Positions 1 through 8,073 of a stretch of DNA of 64,000 nt are shown piece by piece. This DNA is from a virus. The DNA lies in the IMG/VR virus record IMGVR_UViG_3300046461_000454, positions 1 through 64,000 of that record, one strand, 5' to 3'. A model generated the notes under the pieces. That model ran no database searches. It was not told the DNA's origin and saw only the letters and a program-made list of their open reading frames with translations. Made by a program: the position numbers and the translations under genes. Numbering within the stretch: the stretch's first letter is position 1; every line of letters starts with the position of its first letter.

Positions 1-339
1 ATGACAGCGATTCGAGATCAGAAGCGGCTCATGACCGCCGAGATACGCAGCGGATCGTTCTACGGCGATGAGAGGACTACATCGCTGCGGCCCGGGGAAG
101 ATGACGGCGGCGGCATGACCACTGAGGAGCTCGCTCAGATGTTGTCGGAGCCCCCGCCCACCGCCGAGAATTCAGATCAACTTTCTTCTGAGAACACGTC
201 GCAGCCCGCTGAGCTCAGTGTAGAGGGAGCTGAATCTGACGCACTAAGATTCCTCAGTGAGGGTGTACCGCGGCGGTTGGTTGGAACGGCAACGGCAGTC
301 GAGAACGCGGATTGGGAGGACCTACTCAAGGATGTGTAA
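1..339 (+). CDS. Hypothetical acidic protein, possibly 5'-truncated
   Basis: This reading frame begins with ATG at the first base of the window and ends at TAA 337-339, so the true start may lie upstream. The visible 112 residues are hydrophilic and rich in Glu, Ser and Thr, with no motif that I recognise. The C-terminus ends in an acidic stretch around WEDLLKDV. It lies upstream of the single-strand binding protein gene, separated by 164 bases, so it may be the last gene of a preceding transcription unit. An internal ATG at base 115 is a possible alternative start. Function unknown. Confidence 0.5.
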   Translation: MTAIRDQKRLMTAEIRSGSFYGDERTTSLRPGEDDGGGMTTEELAQMLSEPPPTAENSDQLSSENTSQPAELSVEGAESDALRFLSEGVPRRLVGTATAVENADWEDLLKDV

Positions 340-503
340 TCGCCTTGTGTCATTTCTCCATAGGACACTTGGCAGTCAACTAACGCTCCCGGGACCTCAC
401 TGGGATCTTCCGGACTGACAACTCCAAAGCCTGCCGATTCCCGACTTCCCGCCTAGCTGGCATTTGTGGTCGGGGCGGCCTGAAACAATAAGGAAGCTGA
501 AGC

Positions 504-1415
504 ATGTCTGACGACGATCTGGAATTGGATACAGATTACTCTTTCGACGACGACGCCTCTCTTGAGCCCGATCAAAAGAACGCCGGGCGTGACCGGCAAG
601 AGTGGTTCAAGTTCGGCAACAAGGGGCAGATGATTCGCGCGGCGTTCGTGTACCTGTACACGCTCGACGCCAACGCGGTTCAGAAGGCCATGAAGGACGC
701 CGGTAAGGCCGGTAAGCGCTTGTCGCGTGAGGAGACCGTCGCAGTTGCAAAAGCGGCTCTAACCAAGCGTGCACAGGACTTGGGCAAGTCGGTAGATCAG
801 TTGTCTGCTATCGAGCGGCTGGACACAACGGTCGCGCACTTCAAGTCGCTCAAGGCTCATTTTCACGATGACGTGGGCTACGTGATTTCACGGTATGGCA
901 AGGATGGACCAGACGCGGATCTGGTCTGGAAAAAGATCGGCCCGGTGAAGTCATACTTCACGACGCTGCTTCTCATCTATCCCACGGACAGCGAGGGCTC
1001 GATCAACAAGGAGGCGCTCGCGAATCAAGTCCACACTGCCAAGTTGAAGCTTGTGCCGTGGCGTTTCAGTGGGAAGACGTACGATGAGATTTACGGGTGC
1101 AACGAAGGGCTGCGGGACAACGGACTGAGCCTTGCCTCTCAGGACGTTAAGATCACCTGTGACAATCCGAAGTTCCAGGGGGTCAAAGTGGTAGCCGCTG
1201 GTCCGGCGACATGGCAGCGCAACGAGAAGATGAAGGCTGCCGTTTTGACTGGTGCTCTGAATCTGTACGACAAGCTGAATCCGTTTCGCGAGATGACGAC
1301 AGACCAGCTCCGAGAGAAGCTGGGTATTGGTGGCGGTAGTAGCTCGAGTGATGAAGGCAGCGGCGGTGTTGATGCCTCTGCCGACAACTTCAACGATATG
1401 CTGTCAGGCGTTTGA
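504..1415 (+). CDS. Putative single-stranded DNA-binding protein (gp32-like)
   Basis: The 303-residue product is probably the phage single-strand DNA-binding protein that coats ssDNA during replication and recombination. Both termini are acidic: residues 1-22 are Asp/Glu-rich, and the C-terminus, after a Gly/Ser linker near residues 276-290, ends in DNFNDMLSGV. An acidic tail is typical of gp32 and SSB proteins, where it recruits partners. The core contains SQDVKITCDNPKFQGVKV, which I associate with phage gp32-like proteins; this is recall, not a search result. The gene directly precedes ruvC and recA, which fits. A ribosome site (AAGGAAG) lies about 10 bases before ATG 504. It could instead be another abundant early DNA-binding protein. 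Confidence 0.6.
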   Translation: MSDDDLELDTDYSFDDDASLEPDQKNAGRDRQEWFKFGNKGQMIRAAFVYLYTLDANAVQKAMKDAGKAGKRLSREETVAVAKAALTKRAQDLGKSVDQLSAIERLDTTVAHFKSLKAHFHDDVGYVISRYGKDGPDADLVWKKIGPVKSYFTTLLLIYPTDSEGSINKEALANQVHTAKLKLVPWRFSGKTYDEIYGCNEGLRDNGLSLASQDVKITCDNPKFQGVKVVAAGPATWQRNEKMKAAVLTGALNLYDKLNPFREMTTDQLREKLGIGGGSSSSDEGSGGVDASADNFNDMLSGV

Positions 1416-1425
1416 AGGGAGGGGT

Positions 1426-1455
1426 GCGGGTCGAGGGCTGCGGCTCTCGACCCGC
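1426..1455 (+). promoter_or_regulatory. Perfect 10-bp hairpin between the SSB-like gene and ruvC
   Basis: The arms GCGGGTCGAG (1426-1435) and CTCGACCCGC (1446-1455) are exact reverse complements around a 10-base loop. The hairpin starts 10 bases after the stop codon of the SSB-like gene and ends 7 bases before the proposed ruvC ATG. There is no run of T after it, so it is a poor classical terminator. It could be a partial terminator, an mRNA 3'-end stabiliser or a block on ruvC translation. The structure is seen; the role is inferred. Confidence 0.55.
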
Positions 1456-1462
1456 ATTCATC

Positions 1463-2104
1463 ATGATAACCCTCGGTCTAGATCCGTCCCTCACGGGGTT
1501 TGGTTGGTGTGTCCACAACTCGCTTGCCGCTGGCAAGGAGCGCGTGATGGCGAAGGGGCGGTGGTCCACGTCCCCAAAAGAGATCTGGGTCTCTCGATAT
1601 GTTGAGCTCAGAGAGCAAGTCAAATCTCTCTTAGACCGCTACCTGGTGGTCGAAGCTGTCGGCGTAGAGTCGCCTCCGTTTGGAGAGCAGTTCAGCGAGG
1701 GCCTGTACGCCCTGTTCGTGATGGTCAATGAGGCAGTGTGGTCCAGGCGTCGCGACGTTGTTCACTTCGATCCCGGCACAGTGAAGATGCTTGCCAAGCA
1801 GGACCCGAAGCAACGCAAGGGCAAGATGTTCAAGTCAGACATGATCGACGCGGCGAAGCTGGATACTGACGTTAGTCGCTGGAATGCCGACGAGGCCGAC
1901 GCCTATCACATCGCTCGTTTCGCGGCCCGGTTCTGGTCGCTCCTACGCGGTGAGATCACGATCGACGATCTCACACCCTCTGAATATCAAGCCTTCTCCA
2001 GGGAGCACACGTTTGTACGCGGCAAGCGGGCCGGTCAAACAGTCTACACGGGGGCTGTCTTCAAAGAGAACCAACGGTACTTCCGATTCAGTTCACTACC
2101 ATGA
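1463..2104 (+). CDS. RuvC-like Holliday junction resolvase
   Basis: The product has the RNase H-like RuvC fold signature: Asp7 in the first strand (MITLGLDPSLTGFGW), Glu69 in VGVESPP, and Asp143/Asp146 in NADEADAYHIARFAARF. These are the expected metal-binding acidic residues. RuvC enzymes cut Holliday junctions symmetrically, and in phages they also debranch DNA before packaging. I chose ATG 1463 because the fold begins there. In-frame TTG 1412 and GTG 1424 are possible starts, but they would add a peptide overlapping the perfect hairpin at 1426-1455. No good ribosome site precedes 1463. RecA follows 14 bases downstream, so the two are probably co-transcribed. The C-terminal 45 residues extend beyond the usual domain. 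Confidence 0.88.
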   Translation: MITLGLDPSLTGFGWCVHNSLAAGKERVMAKGRWSTSPKEIWVSRYVELREQVKSLLDRYLVVEAVGVESPPFGEQFSEGLYALFVMVNEAVWSRRRDVVHFDPGTVKMLAKQDPKQRKGKMFKSDMIDAAKLDTDVSRWNADEADAYHIARFAARFWSLLRGEITIDDLTPSEYQAFSREHTFVRGKRAGQTVYTGAVFKENQRYFRFSSLP

Positions 2105-2118
2105 GGAAATAGAAGCCA

Positions 2119-3387
2119 ATGCCAGAGAAGAAGACTCCATCTGCAAACTCATCAGTTGCGGCGCGGGCACGTGCTGCCATTCTGAAAGCTACGGGCATGA
2201 AGCCTCTACAGCCAGGCTCCCACTCGTACGGCTATGTCTCTACCGGATCGTTTTCCGTGGACATGTTGATCGGCGGGACCAAGACGCTGGATGGGAAGGG
2301 CGTCATCTGCCCCGGCTTCCCGCGCCGTCGGATCACGGAAGTTTATGGTGCGGAGTCTAGCGGCAAGACCACGCTGCTCATCTCGGCGATGGTCCAGGCA
2401 CAGAAAGCAGGAGGCAAGGCGCTCCTGATCGACTTCGAGCACAGCCTTGACCTGAGCTACGCGCAGAAGCTCGGACTGTCGATGGATGAGGATAAGATCC
2501 TCGTCTACCAGCCCGACAATATGGAGGCCGGGTTCAACGTGATGTACCTCGGTATCATGGCCGGGTACGATATCATCGGCGTAGACTCGGTCGCCGCGAT
2601 GGTGCCCAAGGCGGAGCTCGAGAAGGGTTTTGACGATGCAGCAAAGATCGGTGCCGTGGCGGCGAAGTTCTCGCGCGAGCTCCCAAAGTTTGTGTCTTGG
2701 CTAAACAGGTATCCGGTCCTCCCTGGAGACAAAGAGAAGAAGGTTCGGGACCCGAATCATCCGGGAACTGCCTTGGTGTTCATCAACCAGGTGCGAGCTC
2801 TGATCAATACGGGCGGCTACGGAGGTGGCGGCGGGGAGCAGGAGAACACGAGCGGCGGTAAAGCACTCAAGTTCTTCGCCTACGAGCGGTTGCGGCTGGC
2901 GAAGATCAAAGCGGAGGTCATTGAGCGAATCGATCCTATGACCGGGAGAAAGAAGCGCTACCCATACGGCAACGTCACTGACGTCAAAGTGGTGAAGTCT
3001 AAGATCGACGCGAAGCAAGGGCACTCGACTCAGATCTTCATTCGATTCGGTAGTGGCATCGACGACTACTTCTCGGTCATCGAGACGGGCGTGGCCTACA
3101 AGTTGGTCCGGAAGGAGGGCGGCGGGTTCTATACGCTTGGAACCGAACGCTTCAAGGGGCGTGATGCCTTCCGCAAGTATCTGATGGACAACCCCACGGT
3201 GTATGACGCGCTGCGGCTCAAGCTGGCCCAGGTGGTCAACTCGGGTGCAGTGGCTGCAGAGGAAGATCCCGAGGAGGACGAGTTCATCACAGCGTTGGGT
3301 GATGTTGACGAGTCGGACGATGACGATGTGTCGGCTGCTGTTGAAGCGGTTGCCGAAGAGATCATCGCAGAGGACGCCGCGGAGTAA
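2119..3387 (+). CDS. recA: RecA-like recombinase
   Basis: This is a 422-residue RecA/UvsX-family strand-exchange ATPase that would form filaments on ssDNA. Seen: Walker A GAESSGKTT at residues 77-85, the Walker B region as IIGVDSVAAMVPKAE, and ALVFINQVR preceding the DNA-binding loop 2 region (GGYGGGGGEQENTSGGKALKF). The E. coli-type IDAEHALD is replaced by IDFEHSLD. The C-terminus is a long acidic tail rich in Asp, Glu and Ala, as in bacterial RecA, where the tail tunes DNA binding. An insertion of about 15 residues near KEKKVRDPNHPG precedes loop 2. It sits between ruvC and the Rad50-like gene, two bases before the latter, consistent with a recombination operon. Confidence 0.95.
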   Translation: MPEKKTPSANSSVAARARAAILKATGMKPLQPGSHSYGYVSTGSFSVDMLIGGTKTLDGKGVICPGFPRRRITEVYGAESSGKTTLLISAMVQAQKAGGKALLIDFEHSLDLSYAQKLGLSMDEDKILVYQPDNMEAGFNVMYLGIMAGYDIIGVDSVAAMVPKAELEKGFDDAAKIGAVAAKFSRELPKFVSWLNRYPVLPGDKEKKVRDPNHPGTALVFINQVRALINTGGYGGGGGEQENTSGGKALKFFAYERLRLAKIKAEVIERIDPMTGRKKRYPYGNVTDVKVVKSKIDAKQGHSTQIFIRFGSGIDDYFSVIETGVAYKLVRKEGGGFYTLGTERFKGRDAFRKYLMDNPTVYDALRLKLAQVVNSGAVAAEEDPEEDEFITALGDVDESDDDDVSAAVEAVAEEIIAEDAAE

Positions 3388-3389
3388 CA

Positions 3390-4628
3390 ATGGTTCGTGT
3401 CGAGGTGCATGACTTCCAATCCATCCAGGACGGGGTCGTCGATATCGACGGCTTCTCTGTGGTGGTTGGGCGGAGCAACATCGGCAAGAGCGCGCTGGTC
3501 AGGGCCATCAAGGCGTCCCTGACCGGCGCGCCCGCGGATACGTACGTTCGCCACGGTCCCGACTGCCAGCGCCTCCTGAAGGGCTCCAAGAGCTGCAAAT
3601 GCTTCTGCTCGGTGCGGCTTCAAGGCCCCGGGCTGGACCTGCTCTGGGAGAAGGGCGATTCGGTCAATCGCTACGTCCACAACGGCACTGAGCACACCGT
3701 GGTGGGTAAAGGTACGCCTGAGTTTCTCGGCCCCGGGTTCGCGCCCATACACATCGGCGGCGACACGACCGCGACTCTCTTGCAGGTGGCTGATCAGTTT
3801 CGACCGTTGTTCATATTGGATCGCTCGGGAACAGCTGTCGCAGACGTGCTGTCGGATGTTGCGAAGCTCGACCAAATCAACGATGCGTCCCGTGCGGTTG
3901 AGCGGGACCGGCGAGAATCTGCGGCCACACGCAGGGTGCGGGAGAAGGACCTCAAGGAGCTCGACGACACGCTCGCGCTGTACGCCGACCTGGATGCAGT
4001 GCTCGCACGGGTCAAAGCTGTTGAAGCGGGAGGCGAGGCGGTCGCGAGTCTAGAATCCAAGCTAAAGACCCTCGATCGACTCACTGCAGCATCGGAAGCT
4101 GTGACCAGTGCGATCAGTGCTTTGGCGCCTATCGGGGAGCTCGAGCTCAGTTCGTTGGCACAGGTCACGGAGCAATCGGCGAAGCTGAAGGCGTTGACTA
4201 GGTGGCTTGATCTCATCCAGGTCAAATCTGCATCAGTGGCAGCGCTCAAAGGTGTTGCCGACGTATCGATCCCCGATCTTTCGCGCATCACAGCTCAAGC
4301 GGCGACCCGCTCCAGGCTTGAGAGCTGGACGTCCCAGCTTGTTGCGATGAAGGCTTTCTTTGCGAAGTTCAAAGCGGCTGAGGCCGCAACCGTGCCCGAT
4401 AACTCACGGCTCGTATCGCTGCACGAGACCTACCGGACAATGTCCGGGTGGGCGGCGAAAATGTCCGGTGTAGAAACTGCCGCGATTCAACTGCAGAAGG
4501 CCACGGATTCGGCTGAAGCAGAAGTGGCAGCGGTACTAGCAGAGTTCAAAGCGCTGGCGGTGTGCCCAACCTGCAGGCAACCGATCCAGATCTCTGAGCA
4601 TCTACACGGGGGGACTGCCCATGCCTAG
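3390..4628 (+). CDS. SbcC/Rad50-type ATPase, N-terminal half ending just after the zinc-hook motif
   Basis: The 412-residue product carries the N-lobe of an SMC-like ATPase: Walker A GRSNIGKSAL at residues 27-36 and a Q-loop-like QFRPLFIL near residue 136. A long predicted coiled coil follows (about 150-385). It then reaches CPTCRQP (Cys392, Cys395), the CxxC zinc hook that in Rad50/SbcC marks the apex of the coiled coil. It stops 17 residues later with no returning coil, Walker B or signature motif. These missing parts appear in a separate gene at 8037-8705. A CKCFC cluster lies at about residues 69-73. The gene overlaps the Mre11-like gene by 8 bases, so the two are likely translationally coupled. 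A truncated ATPase is the alternative to a split one. Confidence 0.85.
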   Translation: MVRVEVHDFQSIQDGVVDIDGFSVVVGRSNIGKSALVRAIKASLTGAPADTYVRHGPDCQRLLKGSKSCKCFCSVRLQGPGLDLLWEKGDSVNRYVHNGTEHTVVGKGTPEFLGPGFAPIHIGGDTTATLLQVADQFRPLFILDRSGTAVADVLSDVAKLDQINDASRAVERDRRESAATRRVREKDLKELDDTLALYADLDAVLARVKAVEAGGEAVASLESKLKTLDRLTAASEAVTSAISALAPIGELELSSLAQVTEQSAKLKALTRWLDLIQVKSASVAALKGVADVSIPDLSRITAQAATRSRLESWTSQLVAMKAFFAKFKAAEAATVPDNSRLVSLHETYRTMSGWAAKMSGVETAAIQLQKATDSAEAEVAAVLAEFKALAVCPTCRQPIQISEHLHGGTAHA

Positions 4629-5595
4629 AGTAGCTCTGGTTTTCCGCACTGATACTCACGTCGCGGACAAGAGCCCGGCATCGTGGAAGGGCGACTACCC
4701 GGCTGAGATTTGGTCCAACCTTGAACAGATCGGGCAGCTCGCCAAGGCGCGAGACGCAACTGCCGTCCTTGATGGGGGCGACTATTTTCACATCAAGACG
4801 GCGCGACGAACGAGCCACGGGGCCATCCGCCAAACGGCGGAGCTCCACAAGGGCTACCCGTGCCCCGTGTTCTGTGTCGAGGGCAACCACGATCTCGAGT
4901 ACAACAATCTGGCCAGCATCGAGCATCAGCCCCTCGGGGTCCTGTACAGCTGCGGCGTGTTCCGCCACTTGCGGGAGGCCGTGTTCGAGGATGGCGGCTT
5001 GCGTGTTCGGGTGGTCGGGGTGCCCTATGACCCGCGGAGGTCACTCGCTGATCTGCTCGCGATTCAGAAGAAACCCGGTGACGACTTCCTAGTGGCCGTA
5101 GTGCACGCCCTGGCAAGTGAGAACCCACCCTCTAAAGTAGAGGACTTTTTCGGGGAGCCGGTGTTTCGATATGCCGACCTGGCGACGCCGGACGGGCCGG
5201 ATGTTTGGATGTTCGGTCACTGGCACCGAGATCAAGGGATCGTTGAGCTCGCCGGCAAACGCTTCGTGAACCAGGGGGCCGTGTCGCGCGGCGCTCTCAC
5301 TAGAGAGAACACTGAGCGAGCTCCCAAGGTTTCGTTGGTGGAGTTCTCGCCGTCACTGATTCAGACGACAGAACACCCGCTGGTGGTGGCACCAGCTGCC
5401 GATGTGTTTGACATGGAGCGTAAAGAGCGGGGTGAGGCTGAAGCCCGCAGTATCGACGCGTTCGTTCAACTGTTGCAGGCAGACGCCAGTTTCGATCCCA
5501 CGAAGACTATTGAATCGAACATCGAGGCCATGGACTTCGCGGCCGATGTCCGTGAGCTCGCGCTCAAGTACCTGGCTCAACCGAGGGGCGGCTGA
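4621..5595 (+). CDS. Mre11/SbcD-type DNA nuclease
   Basis: This 324-residue calcineurin-like metallophosphoesterase is the expected nuclease partner of the Rad50-like ATPase. The motifs occur in order: TDTH (Asp-x-His) near the N-terminus, DGGDYFH, GNHD, VVHAL and GHWHRDQ. These supply the two-metal active site. Mre11/SbcD enzymes open blocked or hairpin DNA ends and begin resection; T4 gp47 and T5 D12 are phage relatives. Its ATG lies inside the end of the preceding ATPase gene, and its stop overlaps the ATG of the Cas4-like nuclease, so the three genes are probably translated together. The C-terminal 60 residues are a likely partner-binding or capping region. Confidence 0.9.
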   Translation: MPRVALVFRTDTHVADKSPASWKGDYPAEIWSNLEQIGQLAKARDATAVLDGGDYFHIKTARRTSHGAIRQTAELHKGYPCPVFCVEGNHDLEYNNLASIEHQPLGVLYSCGVFRHLREAVFEDGGLRVRVVGVPYDPRRSLADLLAIQKKPGDDFLVAVVHALASENPPSKVEDFFGEPVFRYADLATPDGPDVWMFGHWHRDQGIVELAGKRFVNQGAVSRGALTRENTERAPKVSLVEFSPSLIQTTEHPLVVAPAADVFDMERKERGEAEARSIDAFVQLLQADASFDPTKTIESNIEAMDFAADVRELALKYLAQPRGG

Positions 5596-6491
5596 TGTAT
5601 ATTTCATATTCTGGCTACGACATTTTGGCGTCGTGCCGCAAATCATACTACCTGGGCTACATCGCCAAGGTCCGGCTCGAGGAACCAGAGAACCGGGTCA
5701 ACATGCTCTACGGCGATGCTGTAGGCAAGATCTTCGAGGCCTTCTATAGGGATGAGATCTGGCGGTCGAACACTACCGCGAGGCTTCAAGCGTTGGTTAC
5801 GCCGACCATCGAGCGCATCCTTACCAAGGAGACCGAAAAGGGCGGGGTTTTCAATTGGAAGGACCCATCGCTGAAGGAGGGGACCAAGTCTCTAGATGAG
5901 GTGATCTCCGAGGTCCGTACTACGATCCCTCGGGGGTTGAGCAGCATACGGCAGCATGGTCTGATTGGCCTAGATGCCAAGGCAGAGTTGAATCTGGACG
6001 TTGACTTTGGTGGGCATCGTATCGGCGGTCGTGCCGACTTTGTGATGACTCGGGTTCAGACCAAAGACCTGGTGTTGGTCGACGGCAAGGGGTCGAGGTA
6101 CCGCGACACCTATACGAATCATCGGCAGCTTCGATGGTACTCGATGCTTTACGAGATGAAGCACGGAGTCATCCCAGACAAGGTCGGGTTTCTCTATTGG
6201 CGGTCCGAACCGGCTGAGAGCATGGATTGGAGCACCCCGACTACTCAAGACTTAAGAGACCTGCGGGGCGCGGTTGTGGGGGCGCTGGAAGAGGTGGGGG
6301 TGGCTATCAAGCGGATCGAGCAAGGCGCTGACCCCTTCCAGCTGTTCCCTCCTACGCCGGGCTTTATGTGCAAGTTTTGCAAGTTTTTGTCTCAGTGCAA
6401 AGAGGGCAAGAAGGTGCAGTCGGATGAGTTCAAGGCCCAGCGAACAGCGGATCGAAAGCGCGGTGTAGAGGAGGGCGACGTCAGCTTTTGA
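5595..6491 (+). CDS. Cas4/AddB-like PD-(D/E)XK nuclease with Fe-S cysteines
   Basis: The 298-residue protein has the layout of Cas4/AddB-type exonucleases. One cysteine lies near the N-terminus (Cys14, in LASCRKSYYL), and three near the C-terminus (Cys259, Cys262, Cys268, in MCKFCKFLSQC). This is the usual 4Fe-4S arrangement around the nuclease core. The core has GGRADFVM followed by LVLVDGKGS, giving the Asp...(D)xK catalytic pair, then a downstream QLRWYSMLYE helix. Such enzymes resect DNA ends. It is joined to the Mre11-like gene by a TGATG overlap. No Cas1 or CRISPR array is present, so a recombination role is more likely than spacer acquisition. Confidence 0.85.
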   Translation: MYISYSGYDILASCRKSYYLGYIAKVRLEEPENRVNMLYGDAVGKIFEAFYRDEIWRSNTTARLQALVTPTIERILTKETEKGGVFNWKDPSLKEGTKSLDEVISEVRTTIPRGLSSIRQHGLIGLDAKAELNLDVDFGGHRIGGRADFVMTRVQTKDLVLVDGKGSRYRDTYTNHRQLRWYSMLYEMKHGVIPDKVGFLYWRSEPAESMDWSTPTTQDLRDLRGAVVGALEEVGVAIKRIEQGADPFQLFPPTPGFMCKFCKFLSQCKEGKKVQSDEFKAQRTADRKRGVEEGDVSF

Positions 6492-6508
6492 TTTAGGTGA
6501 GGTGAGTT

Positions 6509-6778
6509 TTGGATGAGATTCAGAAGCGTATTGAGGCTCTGCAGCGCCGCCACGCCGAAGTCATGCAGCGCAAGGCGACCGCCGCTGGGCAATTACAGGC
6601 GCGCAAGGATGAGCTTTCTGCGATCGTACAGGAGATTCGTGACTCCGGGTTTGACCCAAAGCAGATCACACAGATTCGCGATCAAGCGCGGGCCGAGTTG
6701 GTGAAAGAGATCGCCAAGCATGAGGCAGAGTTGGCAGAAGTTGAGAACGCTCTGCAAGGCTTCCCATCTATCAAGTAA
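6509..6778 (+). CDS. Small coiled-coil protein
   Basis: An 89-residue, highly charged protein, almost wholly predicted coiled coil, with Glu/Lys/Arg/Gln heptads and a break near DSGFDPKQ. It starts at TTG 6509 behind a purine-rich GGTGAGG site. I do not recognise a family. It lies in the same operon between the Cas4-like nuclease and the sliding clamp, 14 bases before the latter. One speculative idea is that it supplies coiled-coil material missing from the split Rad50-like ATPase. An adaptor role is equally possible. Confidence 0.7.
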   Translation: MDEIQKRIEALQRRHAEVMQRKATAAGQLQARKDELSAIVQEIRDSGFDPKQITQIRDQARAELVKEIAKHEAELAEVENALQGFPSIK

Positions 6779-6792
6779 CGAGAGAGACCCAG

Positions 6793-8073
6793 ATGGAAAT
6801 CACATTCACAGTTGACGCATCGGCTCTGAACCGGGCGATCGGGATCGCCTCAATCGTTGCCCCCCAAGTCACCCCGCAGACGGGCGGCGGATATCTCATG
6901 ATGGTCCGTCGGGACACCTGCGATGTGTACTCGCGAGATGGCAAGCACGAGGCGCGCTCGTCATTCCCGATCTTTGATGTAACTGGCGAAGGTGCCTTCA
7001 TCCTACCCTCTGAGGCCATCAAGGGGTTGGGTCATATCTCTGGGTCGATCAACTTCAAGGCCACTGAAGAGAACGGTGCTTGCAAGGTCAAGTACACGTT
7101 CGGCGAGTCGGGCTCTAATGAGCGGGTCTCGTTTGACCCACGAAGCACCCACATGTTCGAGAGGGATATCGCCGCTGCGCAGGAGTCGGTGCCTCCGAAG
7201 GAGTTCTCGATCAAGATCCTTCAGTTCGGGCTCGGGTTGGCAAAGTCTTTTTTGCCTAAGTCAGGGGACGTGCTTGACCAGGACGTTTTCAAAACGATTC
7301 GAATCTTTGGCAACGCTGACCCCGAGCTCGCACGGGCGAACGGCTACATGCTCGCGTCCAACAGCAAAGAGATCTGTTACGTGCAGTGCCCGGCCTTCAT
7401 GGACAAGGACCTGTCCTTGCCAGCCCAGCACCTGGGCTTGATCGAGTCCTTCTTGGGCCGCTCCACGGGGAACGTCTCGACGTACCAGACCGACACCAAG
7501 GTCTACATGATCAATGGGCGGGGCGACGTGCTCGGTTGGCCACGGCACACGATCGAGTACAAGAAATTCAGCTACTACGCCAAGACCGATGAGGTGGTCG
7601 TCCGGGTTGCCCGTGACCAGATCGGGTCGCAGCTCAAGTACATGCGAGACAGCTTGGCGAAGGACAAGGACAAGACCAAGACGAAGATCCGCATGCATTT
7701 TGATCCAGCTACGGGGGTCATCAGGTTATCGAGTGCGGAGGAGAGCAACACGCTGTCCTCTGACCCGGTGCCCACGGAGAAGATCGAGGTCAAGGTCTCC
7801 GAGCCTCTGGCGATGAACGTAAACGTGAACCAGATGCTGCATCTTTTTGAGGGGATTCGCGGCGACAAGGTGGAGTTCAGGATCAAGGTGATCCCTGCTG
7901 ACGAGCGCCGGCCCAAGGACCGTTTCATGTTCAGAACGATCGATGGCTTCCTGCTGAGTGAGGATGGCGTGGTCGTCGGAGGCCTAAGCGATAACCCGCC
8001 AGCAGACACGGAGTACCCACCTAAGGGGGCGTATGAATGTCGAGTGACCAGGTTCGCACCCGGGATCGATTGA
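6793..8073 (+). CDS. DNA polymerase sliding clamp (beta-clamp-like)
   Basis: This 426-residue product looks like a DnaN-type sliding clamp. It begins MEITFTVDASALNRAI, has the repeated beta-strand pattern of clamp domains (for example EGAFILPSEAIKGLG early and VEVKVSEPLAMNVNVNQMLH late), and ends in a short Arg-rich tail. Clamps ring DNA and tether polymerase and repair factors. The length is somewhat greater than the usual 360-380 residues of bacterial DnaN. A DnaX-like clamp-loader gene lies at 10962-12398, which supports the call. The next gene starts inside its last 37 bases in another frame, so it is translationally coupled to the second Rad50-like half. Similarity is fold-level and was not searched. 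Confidence 0.75.
   Translation: MEITFTVDASALNRAIGIASIVAPQVTPQTGGGYLMMVRRDTCDVYSRDGKHEARSSFPIFDVTGEGAFILPSEAIKGLGHISGSINFKATEENGACKVKYTFGESGSNERVSFDPRSTHMFERDIAAAQESVPPKEFSIKILQFGLGLAKSFLPKSGDVLDQDVFKTIRIFGNADPELARANGYMLASNSKEICYVQCPAFMDKDLSLPAQHLGLIESFLGRSTGNVSTYQTDTKVYMINGRGDVLGWPRHTIEYKKFSYYAKTDEVVVRVARDQIGSQLKYMRDSLAKDKDKTKTKIRMHFDPATGVIRLSSAEESNTLSSDPVPTEKIEVKVSEPLAMNVNVNQMLHLFEGIRGDKVEFRIKVIPADERRPKDRFMFRTIDGFLLSEDGVVVGGLSDNPPADTEYPPKGAYECRVTRFAPGID

Noticed and set aside
340-503. Promoter before the SSB-like gene
   Set aside because: A promoter is expected here, but no convincing -35/-10 pair could be seen by eye.
3129-3875. Antisense open frame across the recA/Rad50-like junction
   Set aside because: It crosses two well-supported genes on the other strand and encodes Ser-rich low-complexity sequence.
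5595-6491. CRISPR-Cas4 involvement
   Set aside because: No repeats, Cas1 or Cas2 nearby. The neighbours are recombination genes, so a phage end-resection nuclease is more likely.
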